A DNA stretch of 17,411 bases from Sphingobacterium sp. (GCA_030146225.1 JASLCA010000114.1:1-17411), one strand, 5' to 3'. Positions 8,529 to 16,111 are shown, counted from the stretch's first letter. The notes: generated by a model from the letters alone, not told the origin. Numbers and translations: made by a program.

Positions 8529-10088
8529 ATGAAAAATTATATACAGAAAAAAGCATTTAAAAAAAGCTTTTTAATGGTTTTAGCAGCAGTTGGACTGTTA
8601 CAAGCCTGTGAATCAAAAGATCAAGAATATATTGGAGAATTGAGCCCTTACATTGCACTGGAGGATGTTCGAGCATTACATAAAGGAAATAATGTTACCC
8701 TAAATAAGGAAACCCTATCAGGGGCTTCTATGATCTATGGTACAGTTATTTCAGATCATAGCGGAGGCAATGTTCCTGAAGGTACAGTAGTCTTGCAGCA
8801 ATGGAAGCGGAATCGTCTACGTGGTATGGCTATTCAGATCGGAGCTACAGCTTCCGACTACAAACCTGGGGATTCTATTGTAGTTAATATTACGAATAAA
8901 ACCTTGATGAAAGATGGTTTCTTAACTGTCCTAGGCGTGGGAACTACGGATGTTCAGAAAATATCCTCAGGGAATACAGTTCGTATGACCACCACTACAG
9001 CATCGAGTATTAACACTGCTCCTCAAAATTTCGAAGGCACGATGGTCCGTGTAATTGGTGGACAGATGTTCCCAAAGCCAACGCTTGAAGAAAATTTTGC
9101 TGGTACGAAGCTTATGATTAATGGTGCCGATACGATCAGTATTATCACACTGCCTTCAGCTCAATTTGCAGATCTAGCAGTGCCTAGAAATATTACCGTT
9201 TCAGGAATTTCACTAGGTGCGCCAGCTGATGCACTTTATTCGCAAAGTATCTACCCTAGATATACTTCAGATATTATTGATGTATCAGACCCGGAAGTTC
9301 CGGAATATATAGGAACGACCCCAATTATTATTAGCGGCTTCTGCACAGACCCTAACGGTTCGGATGGTAACTATGAGTATATTCAACTGAAAGCCAATGT
9401 GGATATAAACTTTGCCGAGGTTCCATTCTCGCTTGTCACCAGTACAAATGCTGGCACAGTATTACATACCGCAGGTTGGGCAAGCGGTGGAGGACGTACC
9501 TACAAGTTTAATATTACCACAGGCTCCGTTAAAAAAGGCGAGTATTTCTATGTAGGTGGACATCAAAGAAGAATAAATGGTGCTAACTCTACCGTAATAT
9601 CCTCAGCCAACTGGGTAAGGTATATACAATACAGTACAACAGCAGGAGATGGCTTTGGAAATGCAAGTAGTGGACTTTTACCAAACAGTGGTAATGCTGG
9701 AGGTATCGCATTGTTTATTGGTACAAATATCGCTGAACAAACTATGCCAATCGATGTAGTCTTCTATGGAGGAACCGGTACTGCTTCAATTATTAGTACA
9801 GATAAAACCTTAGGTTACCGCATTGCAAATACCGATCACTATGCTACTTACAATCAAGAAACAGGTGATCCTACTCCATTCTTCTCTATGGGAGATGGTA
9901 AAAATGACTTTAGATTCCCACATACGCTACCAATAGATGCAGGTGTGTTTTACAAGCTTGGTGGTACTTTCAATACAACGACTAGAAAGTGGACCATCCC
10001 AAGAGAACCTAATCCTATCTTATTGACTAAACAGTCTGTCTTAACAGAAATTGAGACAGGAGAGGGAATTACTACCCAAATAGATTAA
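8529..10088 (+). CDS. DUF5689-domain surface lipoprotein, third gene of the SusCD unit
   Basis: Predicted lipoprotein of 519 residues with no known enzymatic function. The start at 8529 gives a basic N-terminus, a hydrophobic stretch (LMVLAAVGLLQAC) and a lipobox with Cys27; the open frame upstream overlaps susD and would add residues ahead of the signal. Residues about 40-255 resemble DUF5689, an OB-fold-like domain often encoded beside SusCD pairs (YGTVISDHSGGNVPEGTVVLQ and the PGDSIVVNIT segment). The rest, about 270-510, is a beta-rich region without recognisable catalytic residues, loosely like a lamin-tail or choice-of-anchor beta-sandwich. The acidic run after the cysteine (ESKDQE) is compatible with surface display. 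It begins 11 bp after susD, so I infer an accessory substrate-binding role comparable to surface glycan-binding proteins in polysaccharide loci. Confidence 0.85.
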   Translation: MKNYIQKKAFKKSFLMVLAAVGLLQACESKDQEYIGELSPYIALEDVRALHKGNNVTLNKETLSGASMIYGTVISDHSGGNVPEGTVVLQQWKRNRLRGMAIQIGATASDYKPGDSIVVNITNKTLMKDGFLTVLGVGTTDVQKISSGNTVRMTTTTASSINTAPQNFEGTMVRVIGGQMFPKPTLEENFAGTKLMINGADTISIITLPSAQFADLAVPRNITVSGISLGAPADALYSQSIYPRYTSDIIDVSDPEVPEYIGTTPIIISGFCTDPNGSDGNYEYIQLKANVDINFAEVPFSLVTSTNAGTVLHTAGWASGGGRTYKFNITTGSVKKGEYFYVGGHQRRINGANSTVISSANWVRYIQYSTTAGDGFGNASSGLLPNSGNAGGIALFIGTNIAEQTMPIDVVFYGGTGTASIISTDKTLGYRIANTDHYATYNQETGDPTPFFSMGDGKNDFRFPHTLPIDAGVFYKLGGTFNTTTRKWTIPREPNPILLTKQSVLTEIETGEGITTQID

Positions 10089-10093
10089 TATTT

Positions 10094-10130
10094 AGGTAGC
10101 GTTGTTAGTGCTCAGCTAGCAACGCTACCT
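10094..10130 (+). terminator. Hairpin terminator after the susCD-DUF5689 unit
   Basis: An inverted repeat begins 5 bp after the DUF5689 stop codon. AGGTAGCGTTGTTAG (10094-10108) pairs with CTAGCAACGCTACCT (10116-10130) through 15 positions including one G-T wobble, around a 7-base loop, and is followed by the T-rich TTATATTT. The T-tract is interrupted, so termination may be partial and let transcription continue into the next gene 37 bp downstream. Confidence 0.75.
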
Positions 10131-10167
10131 TTATATTTAACCGTATTACTAGCCTAAAGAAAACCAA

Positions 10168-12141
10168 ATGAAACATAATAAAATCAAACAATTTCTAATT
10201 GCTTTTTGCTTTTTAACTATTTTATCTGCGCATTCTTGTAAAGATAAGTCAAGTATTAGCCCAAAAGATGATGAAAGCACAATAGTATCGCTTGACCTTA
10301 CAAATATAAATGTACCTGCATCTTACTATATTTCTCCGGATGTAGAATTGCTTATTAAAGGGGTAGGATTTCAGAAAGATGATATTATTTCCTTTGTACC
10401 AAGAGATAATCAGTCAGCTGTAATTAGCCTGCCTATTAAAACCTTAAATGCAGACAACATTATTTTAACCCCTTCTAATGAGTTAAAAAATGGCGTATAC
10501 CGCGTACTTATCCAAAGGGGTGTTGCGCAAAGACAACTTGGTCAAACAATTGTATATGCTGTTTTCAATCCCAACATTCCTGACATGCCTGGAATGACGG
10601 TTAAGGGAAGTGTATATAGCCAAGGTAAGGGGCTCGCCAATGTAGTCGTTTCAGATGGTAACGAACTTACTAAGACCGATGAAAATGGCGTTTATTACTT
10701 AGCATCAACCAAGCAGACTGGGTATGTATTTGTTTCCATTCCTGGAAATTATGAAGTGGCAAGCAGCAATGGAAATCTACCCGTTTTTTACCAATTTTTG
10801 AATACAGCAGACAAGGCTGTAGAGGTTAAAGATTTTGAGCTAATTCCTGTAAACAATGAAAACCACGTCGTTTTAAGTTTAGCAGATTTACACTTAGCAA
10901 ACCGTACAAATGATATTGCACAATTTCAAAATGGCTTTGTAAAAGATATTAACCAACAAATTGCAAAGCATGAAAGCCAAGGAACGAAAGTATATGGTCT
11001 TACCTTAGGGGATCTCACTTGGGATACATACTGGTATAGCAACAGCTTTATGATACCAGAGTATATTAAGCAAATTAGTCAAGTAAATGCGCCTATATTC
11101 AATGTAATTGGGAATCATGACAACGACCCTTATATTGCAAATGATTGGATATCTGAAAATGCATTTCGAAATGCATTAGGCCCTACCTATTATTCTTTCA
11201 ATTTAGGAAATATTCACTATATCGTACTAGATGATACAGAGTACCTAAATGCAGGCGGCGCTCCAGGTGTAGTTGGAAGTCGTAATTACAATGGTAAAAT
11301 AACCGACCAACAAATGAGTTGGCTTGCCAAGGACTTAGAGACAGTGAATTCAAACACCCCTGTTATAGTGGCAACCCATATACAAATACACAATTCTCCA
11401 AATGAAAAGGGTAGCTTGCCTTCCTTTAGGGTGAGTAATGGTGACAAATTGGTAAGCATGTTAAGTCGTTTTAACGAAGTACATATACTAACTGGACATA
11501 CTCATATTAACTATAAGGTGGATCGTGACAACAAAATAATGGAACATAACTTAGCCGCCGTCTGTGCTACTTGGTGGTGGACAGGCAATAAAGGCTATGC
11601 CGACAACCATATCTCTCCAGATGGAAGTCCAGGTGGTTATGGGATTTGGGAGATGAATGGTAACAAAGTAAAGTGGCAGTATAAATCGATTGGCTATGAA
11701 CAGGAATACCAATTCAGAGCTTATGATTTAAACAATGTGCACATCAGCGCAGATACCTATACCAAGAATGCAACTGATGAATATAAGAAACTAGTTCCAA
11801 CCTATGCTTTTAACTTTGCAGCGGCAAATAAGAGTAATGAGGTATTAATAAATGTTTGGGGATACGACCCAAAATGGACAGTTGATGTTAGCGAAAATGG
11901 TAAACCATTAAAGGTAGAAAGAGTAAGTTCAAGAGATCCGCTTCACATAATATCTTACGGAATGAAACGATTAGATGTTAATGCAGAACCAACCTTTGAT
12001 TCAGCGAACAGCTCACATATGTTTAAGGTAAAAGCGAGCACCGCTACAAGCACATTATCAATAAAAGTTACGGATCGCTTTGGAAAGGTATACAACGAAA
12101 CCATGACCCGACCAAAAGCTTTTACATATAATATGCGTTAA
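10168..12141 (+). CDS. Calcineurin-like metallophosphoesterase lipoprotein with N-terminal beta domains
   Basis: Exported metal-dependent phosphoesterase of 657 residues. A signal sequence precedes Cys24 (ILSAHSC; the lipobox is imperfect because of the histidine). Residues about 45-133 look like an IPT/TIG beta domain, followed by a MetallophosN-like carboxypeptidase-regulatory fold at about 143-226. The catalytic domain, about 232-450, keeps every metal-ligand motif: Asp240-x-His242, GD at 281-282, GNHD at 315-318, His404 in VATHIQIH and GHTH at 443-446. About 480-645 matches the MetallophosC C-terminal domain. The family's substrates are not settled. Next to a glycerophosphodiesterase and GlpT, I infer hydrolysis of a phosphate mono- or diester in the periplasm or at the surface, for example G3P to glycerol and phosphate. 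The acidic stretch PKDDE soon after the cysteine could direct it to the surface. Confidence 0.9.
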   Translation: MKHNKIKQFLIAFCFLTILSAHSCKDKSSISPKDDESTIVSLDLTNINVPASYYISPDVELLIKGVGFQKDDIISFVPRDNQSAVISLPIKTLNADNIILTPSNELKNGVYRVLIQRGVAQRQLGQTIVYAVFNPNIPDMPGMTVKGSVYSQGKGLANVVVSDGNELTKTDENGVYYLASTKQTGYVFVSIPGNYEVASSNGNLPVFYQFLNTADKAVEVKDFELIPVNNENHVVLSLADLHLANRTNDIAQFQNGFVKDINQQIAKHESQGTKVYGLTLGDLTWDTYWYSNSFMIPEYIKQISQVNAPIFNVIGNHDNDPYIANDWISENAFRNALGPTYYSFNLGNIHYIVLDDTEYLNAGGAPGVVGSRNYNGKITDQQMSWLAKDLETVNSNTPVIVATHIQIHNSPNEKGSLPSFRVSNGDKLVSMLSRFNEVHILTGHTHINYKVDRDNKIMEHNLAAVCATWWWTGNKGYADNHISPDGSPGGYGIWEMNGNKVKWQYKSIGYEQEYQFRAYDLNNVHISADTYTKNATDEYKKLVPTYAFNFAAANKSNEVLINVWGYDPKWTVDVSENGKPLKVERVSSRDPLHIISYGMKRLDVNAEPTFDSANSSHMFKVKASTATSTLSIKVTDRFGKVYNETMTRPKAFTYNMR

Positions 12142-12197
12142 AGACAAAGGCTTACTCTTTAATATTTTTAAATTTACAGGACAACAATACAATAGCT

Positions 12198-13115
12198 ATG
12201 TTTAATACGATGAAATCAACACTTGCGATGAGCCTACTACTTTGCCTATCCATCTCTTCCTGTGGTGTACAAAATAATGTGAACAACAACGCTACATCTT
12301 TTCCAAAATTCGCTTATGAGGGACATCGCGGTGCACGTGGCTTGTACCCAGAGAATTCTATTGGCGCCATGAAGACTGCAATTGATCTACCCAAGGTTAC
12401 CACTTTGGAGATGGATTGTCATATTACCAAAGACAAGAAGGTCGTAGTCTATCATGATCATTACCTGAATCCTAAGTTTGTGCAGTACAGCAATGGCAAA
12501 GAGCTTGCAGGGAAGGATATTAAAGGCTTGATTTACGATTACAGCTATACGGAGCTCAGTAAGTTTGACATTGGCTCAAAGGTCTACAGCGACTTCCCTG
12601 AGCAAAAGAAAGTTAAGACGGAGATCAACCTGCTTTCGGATTTAATTGATGCAGCTGAGGCTTATGCAAAGGAAAAACGCAGCAAGCCGATGTTTTACAA
12701 TATTGAGACTAAAAGTACAGCGGGTAAAGATGGTAGCTACCACCCTAGGCCACAGGAATTTTCGGATCTACTTTTACAAGTGGTTATTGACAAAGGAATT
12801 GTCTCTCGTACTGTTATACAGTCCTTCGATAAACGCACTATTCAATACATAAACAAGATATACCCACAGGTAAAGACTTCCTTTCTGATTGATGCGAAGA
12901 ATAAAAAATCCATCTCAGAACTCATCGAGGAATTGGGCTTTACCCCGTTTATTATCAGTCCCAACTATCAGCTGGTAACCAAGGAGTTTATGGCTGATGC
13001 ACGTAAAAATGGCGTAAAGGTAATTCCCTGGACGGCAAATGATAAAAATGAGATAAATCGCTTGAAATCCTTAAAAGTAGATGGCATTATCAGTGATTAT
13101 CCAAATCTTTTTTAA
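12198..13115 (+). CDS. glpQ: Periplasmic glycerophosphodiester phosphodiesterase, lipoprotein
   Basis: Hydrolyses glycerophosphodiesters such as deacylated phospholipids to sn-glycerol-3-phosphate and an alcohol. The product has 305 residues in a GDPD TIM barrel. The first motif is GHRGARGLYPENS with His43 and Arg44. Glu71 and Asp73 (LEMDCHITKD) and the second catalytic histidine His86 (VVYHDH) follow, then Glu170 (YNIETKS), IQSFDKRTIQYI, and the C-terminal VIPWTANDKNEINRLKSLKV with DGIISDYP. A lipoprotein signal ends at Cys22 (LCLSISSC). A second in-frame ATG at 12210 would place that cysteine at residue 18 and is an equally good start. Unlike its neighbours it has no acidic residues after the cysteine (GVQNNVNNN), which suggests it faces the periplasm. 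Its product G3P is the substrate of the antiporter encoded 12 bp downstream. The gene symbol is by function; ugpQ-like naming is also possible. Confidence 0.93.
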   Translation: MFNTMKSTLAMSLLLCLSISSCGVQNNVNNNATSFPKFAYEGHRGARGLYPENSIGAMKTAIDLPKVTTLEMDCHITKDKKVVVYHDHYLNPKFVQYSNGKELAGKDIKGLIYDYSYTELSKFDIGSKVYSDFPEQKKVKTEINLLSDLIDAAEAYAKEKRSKPMFYNIETKSTAGKDGSYHPRPQEFSDLLLQVVIDKGIVSRTVIQSFDKRTIQYINKIYPQVKTSFLIDAKNKKSISELIEELGFTPFIISPNYQLVTKEFMADARKNGVKVIPWTANDKNEINRLKSLKVDGIISDYPNLF

Positions 13116-13127
13116 CTGTAAAACTTC

Positions 13128-14468
13128 ATGCTAAATATATTTAAACCTGCGGCACACAAGCCGCAACTACCTGAAAGTAGAATCGATCCCGAATACAAAA
13201 AATTACGCTTTCAGGTATTTCTAGGTATCTTTTTAGGTTATGCAGCGTACTATTTTGTACGTAAAAACTTCTCCTTTTCGATCAAGGATCTACAAGACAA
13301 CCTAGGCTATACCAAGGCTCAATTGGGCTTTGCTATGTCAGCACTTTCTATTGCTTATGGACTGAGTAAGTTCTTTATGGGCAATGTCTCTGACCGTAGC
13401 AACGCGCGATACTTCCTAGCAACAGGACTTATCCTTTCCTCCTTAACCATGATATTCATGGGCTTCTCCACCTTTGCGACCTCCTCGGTAACGGTAATGT
13501 TTATCTTACTGTTTATCAATGGCTGGGTACAGGGGATGGGCTGGCCTGCCTGTGGCAGGGTCGTTGTTCACTGGTATTCAGTTCGCGAGCGAGGGACCGC
13601 AATGTCCATATGGAATCTAGCCCATAATGTTGGCGGATTCTTAGTAGGGCCTTTAACCATCTGGGGCGTGGAACTCTTTGTTGATTGGCAAGCCCGTCTT
13701 TATTTCCCAGGATTAGCCGCAATCTTAGTTGCCCTTATTGCCATTCTTTTGGTAAGAGATACCCCACAATCCTGTGGCTTACCTCCTATTGAAGAATACA
13801 ATAATGATTACCCAAAAAACTACGATGCCTCTCAGGAGAAAGAGTTTACGGCTAAAGAAATCTTTTTTAAATATGTATTAAACAATAAAATGCTTTGGTT
13901 TATAGCCATTGCCAATGCATTTGTTTACCTCGTGCGAAATGGTATTGTAAACTGGGCACCTACCTTCCTCCAAGAAGCGAAGCATTTTTCCGCATCAGAA
14001 GCAGCCTGGTCTGCATCCTTCTATGAGTTAGCCGCAATCCCGGGGACCATCCTCTGCGGCGTCTTAAGTGACAAGGTGTTTAAAGGCCGTAGAGCGCCTG
14101 TAACCATTATCTACATGGCATTAACCTTTGTTGCAACCTTTGTCTATTGGACAGCACCAGGAAGCAGTGTATGGGTGGTAAACATCTCCTTATGGGCAAT
14201 TGGATTCTTAATCTATGGTCCAGTTATGCTGATCGGGGTACAGGCCCTGGATCTAGTCCCCAAGAAAGCAGCAGGTACTGCGGCTGGACTGACGGGCTTA
14301 TTTGGCTACTTTATCGGAGACCTATTAGCCAATGCGGCATTAGGTTCCATCGTTGACAATAGTGGCTGGGATAGCTCCTTTGAGGTTATCCTGCTGGCAT
14401 GTGGTCTAGCGATTTTATTCACAGCATTTACCTGGAATAGAGAAAAGGAATTTCTAAGACTGAAATAA
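13128..14468 (+). CDS. glpT: Glycerol-3-phosphate:phosphate antiporter (MFS, organophosphate antiporter family)
   Basis: Inner-membrane MFS transporter of 446 residues with twelve predicted helices that exchanges external G3P for internal phosphate. The residues that bind the phosphate group in Escherichia coli GlpT (Arg45, His165, Arg269) have close counterparts here: Arg45 in AAYYFVRKNFSF, His166 in IWNLAHNVGGFLVG and Arg270 in NAFVYLVRNGIVNWAPTFL. The cytoplasmic loop motif GNVSDRSNARYF after helix 2 and NGWVQGMGWPACGR are also typical of the family. UhpT and phosphoglycerate transporters are related, but the glpQ gene 12 bp upstream and the glpDKF genes favour G3P as substrate. It is the last gene of the block and is followed by a strong terminator. 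Confidence 0.94.
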   Translation: MLNIFKPAAHKPQLPESRIDPEYKKLRFQVFLGIFLGYAAYYFVRKNFSFSIKDLQDNLGYTKAQLGFAMSALSIAYGLSKFFMGNVSDRSNARYFLATGLILSSLTMIFMGFSTFATSSVTVMFILLFINGWVQGMGWPACGRVVVHWYSVRERGTAMSIWNLAHNVGGFLVGPLTIWGVELFVDWQARLYFPGLAAILVALIAILLVRDTPQSCGLPPIEEYNNDYPKNYDASQEKEFTAKEIFFKYVLNNKMLWFIAIANAFVYLVRNGIVNWAPTFLQEAKHFSASEAAWSASFYELAAIPGTILCGVLSDKVFKGRRAPVTIIYMALTFVATFVYWTAPGSSVWVVNISLWAIGFLIYGPVMLIGVQALDLVPKKAAGTAAGLTGLFGYFIGDLLANAALGSIVDNSGWDSSFEVILLACGLAILFTAFTWNREKEFLRLK

Positions 14469-14483
14469 GTAAATTAACCCCAT

Positions 14484-14526
14484 AAAAAAGCAGGCCAGAT
14501 TCACGATGAATCTGGCCTGCTTTTTT
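14484..14526. terminator. Strong bidirectional intrinsic terminator between glpT and the dsbA-type gene
   Basis: A perfect 20-bp inverted repeat with a three-base loop: AAAAAAGCAGGCCAGATTCA (14484-14503), CGA, TGAATCTGGCCTGCTTTTTT (14507-14526). The GC-rich core is flanked by an A-run on one side and a T-run on the other, so it can stop transcription in both directions. That suits its position between two convergent genes ending at 14468 and 14547. Confidence 0.95.
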
Positions 14527-14546
14527 ATATCAAAACCGCTTAAAGA

Positions 14547-15263
14547 CTAGTCACAGCCCTCAGGACCGCAGCTTTGCCCATCAATTATGGTAAGTGGCTG
14601 AATCGCATTCTCCTTTTGCCATTCAGCAAAGGCATTCTCCAAGGTTTGTTTAAATACAGATACGTCTTGCGCACCAGAGATCGCATACTTTCGGTTAAAG
14701 ACAAAGAAAGGAACACCCCGTACACCAACCTGCTGGGCTTCATAAATATCTTCCCGCACTGCATCTTCAAAACGACGCTCCGTTAAGGCAATTTCTAGGG
14801 CAGCGGCATCCAATCCTAAGACAGTGGCCATATCCTTTAAAACCTCTATATCATCCACATTTTTACCCGTGGTAAAATAGGCTTCAAAAAGCAATTCCTC
14901 CGCTTCGCCTTGTTTGCCAAAGCTTTTGGCAAAATGCGAAAACTCATGGGCTTTCATCGAGTTGGCAACTACAGCCTTATCAAAGTCATAGTGCAAGCCC
15001 ACTTCCTTAGCCATTAGCGTGACCTGATCACACATCGCCTTTGCCTGTGCAACAGGCATCCCTTTACTCGCTGCTAAATGCTCATAAGTGCTCTGCGCTA
15101 GGTTAGTCGGCATATTTGGGTCAAGCTGATAGCTTTTCCAAACAAGGCTTACTTGATCGGCAAAAGGGAAATCCTTTACTGCCGCTTCATAGCGACGCTT
15201 TCCAATATAGCAGAAAGGACACATAATGTCGCTCCACACCTCTATTTTCATTTTATTCGACAT
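14547..15263 (-). CDS. DsbA-family thiol oxidoreductase, FrnE type
   Basis: Thioredoxin-fold protein of 238 residues with the helical insertion of the DsbA/FrnE group. The active site is Cys15-Pro-Phe-Cys18 in WSDIMCPFCYIGKRR, and the cis-proline loop is GVRGVPFFVFNRKYAISGAQ with Pro185. There is no signal peptide, so it is predicted to act in the cytoplasm, as FrnE-type proteins do, in disulfide exchange or isomerisation under oxidative stress. The C-terminus ends in a second cysteine pair, SCGPEGCD (Cys232 and Cys237). The start at 15263 gives MSNKMKIEVW; an alternative at 15251 begins with the second methionine. It is convergent with glpT and divergent from the HMA-AraC gene across 185 bp. 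I see no functional tie to the glycerol genes; a link to the metal module is possible because metals attack thiols, but this is speculation. Confidence 0.92.
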   Translation of the reverse strand: MSNKMKIEVWSDIMCPFCYIGKRRYEAAVKDFPFADQVSLVWKSYQLDPNMPTNLAQSTYEHLAASKGMPVAQAKAMCDQVTLMAKEVGLHYDFDKAVVANSMKAHEFSHFAKSFGKQGEAEELLFEAYFTTGKNVDDIEVLKDMATVLGLDAAALEIALTERRFEDAVREDIYEAQQVGVRGVPFFVFNRKYAISGAQDVSVFKQTLENAFAEWQKENAIQPLTIIDGQSCGPEGCD

Positions 15264-15433
15264 AAAGTATATTTTGTTATAATAAAATTAGCAAATAAAG
15301 TCTGAAGACAAGAAATTGCGCCTAAATATGACCTTTGAAGGAGATTATACAATTATGCTTGAATAATTCACGCCAACGTAATCTTTCTGTTAGATAAACC
15401 CATATAGCCTCTTGGAATACATTTTTTACGTAT

Positions 15434-15445
15434 TTTTAGCTAAAA
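15434..15445. promoter_or_regulatory. Palindrome just upstream of the HMA-AraC gene, possible operator
   Basis: TTTTAGCTAAAA is a perfect 12-bp palindrome that ends three bases before the ATG at 15449, inside the 185-bp gap shared with the divergent dsbA-type gene. Its position would suit autoregulation. It is AT-rich and could be chance; AraC proteins also usually bind direct rather than inverted repeats. The rest of the gap (15264-15433) shows no gene or clear promoter that I can defend. Confidence 0.2.
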
Positions 15446-15448
15446 TAT

Positions 15449-16021
15449 ATGCTTCCCCCTATGGAATTGTTTATAAAAAATATGGTTTGCGATAGATGCA
15501 CAATGGTCGTTGAAAACGAGTTCAAAGCTTTGGGCTTAACCATTCAGCATATAGAATTAGGCAAGGTAAGCATCTTGGAAGAGGCTATAGATAATAAAAT
15601 TGATGCCCTAAGGCAGCGCTTAGAGCAACTCGGCTTTGAGGTACTTAATGATAAGAAGGCAAAGACAGTAGAACGCATCAAAAACCTAATTATTAAACTT
15701 ATACAGCAACAAGAAGCAGACTTAAAGATTAACCTTTCTGATTATCTTGCAGAAAAACTAAATAAGGACTACAACAGCTTAAGCAGTCTATTTAGGGAGA
15801 TGGAAAACAGTACCATAGAAAAGTTCTTTATCAATCAGCGGATAGAAAAAGTAAAGGAGCTTATTGCCTATGACGAGCTTAATTTAAATGAGATCGCCTT
15901 ATTGCTCAACTATAGCAGCGTAGCCCACTTAAGTAACCAGTTTAAAAAGATTACCGGCTTATCCCCCTCAGCCTTTAAGAAGCAAAGTGATGGCAATCGC
16001 ATAGCCTTAGACAAAGTTTAA
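15449..16021 (+). CDS. HMA-like domain fused to an AraC-type DNA-binding domain, probable metal-responsive regulator
   Basis: Small one-component regulator of 190 residues. Residues 5-68 read as the beta-alpha-beta-beta-alpha-beta fold of heavy-metal-associated domains, with Cys14-Asp-Arg-Cys17 where copper chaperones carry their metal-binding CxxC (IKNMVCDRCTMVVENEF). Residues about 95-180 form an AraC/HTH_18 domain: SLFREMENSTIEKFFINQ, then the second helix-turn-helix LNLNEIALLLNYSSVAHLSN and QFKKITGLSPSAFKK. No sugar-binding cupin is present. The second methionine (ATG at 15461, giving MELFIKNMVC) may be the true start because the domain begins there. A methyltransferase and a metal ATPase gene follow on the same strand, so I infer that metal binding at the cysteine pair controls their expression. 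Such proteins occur in other Bacteroidota, usually named only as helix-turn-helix regulators. Confidence 0.85.
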   Translation: MLPPMELFIKNMVCDRCTMVVENEFKALGLTIQHIELGKVSILEEAIDNKIDALRQRLEQLGFEVLNDKKAKTVERIKNLIIKLIQQQEADLKINLSDYLAEKLNKDYNSLSSLFREMENSTIEKFFINQRIEKVKELIAYDELNLNEIALLLNYSSVAHLSNQFKKITGLSPSAFKKQSDGNRIALDKV

Positions 16022-16111
16022 GCGTTATTTAACTGTCAATTATAAAATTATATAAACCATTACCTAAATTATACAACTTTTCGGCTTCCAATTTGTTCAT
16101 TTTTGTATACC

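Noticed and set aside
14574..14786. Plus-strand frame opposite the dsbA-type gene
   Set aside because: The minus strand encodes a full conserved FrnE protein there, and the plus-strand product has no recognisable features.
15328..15366. 12-codon frame with an AAGGAG nearby, between the dsbA-type and HMA-AraC genes
   Set aside because: It is too short and lacks any recognisable leader-peptide feature; the AAGGAG lies inside it and precedes only a three-codon frame.
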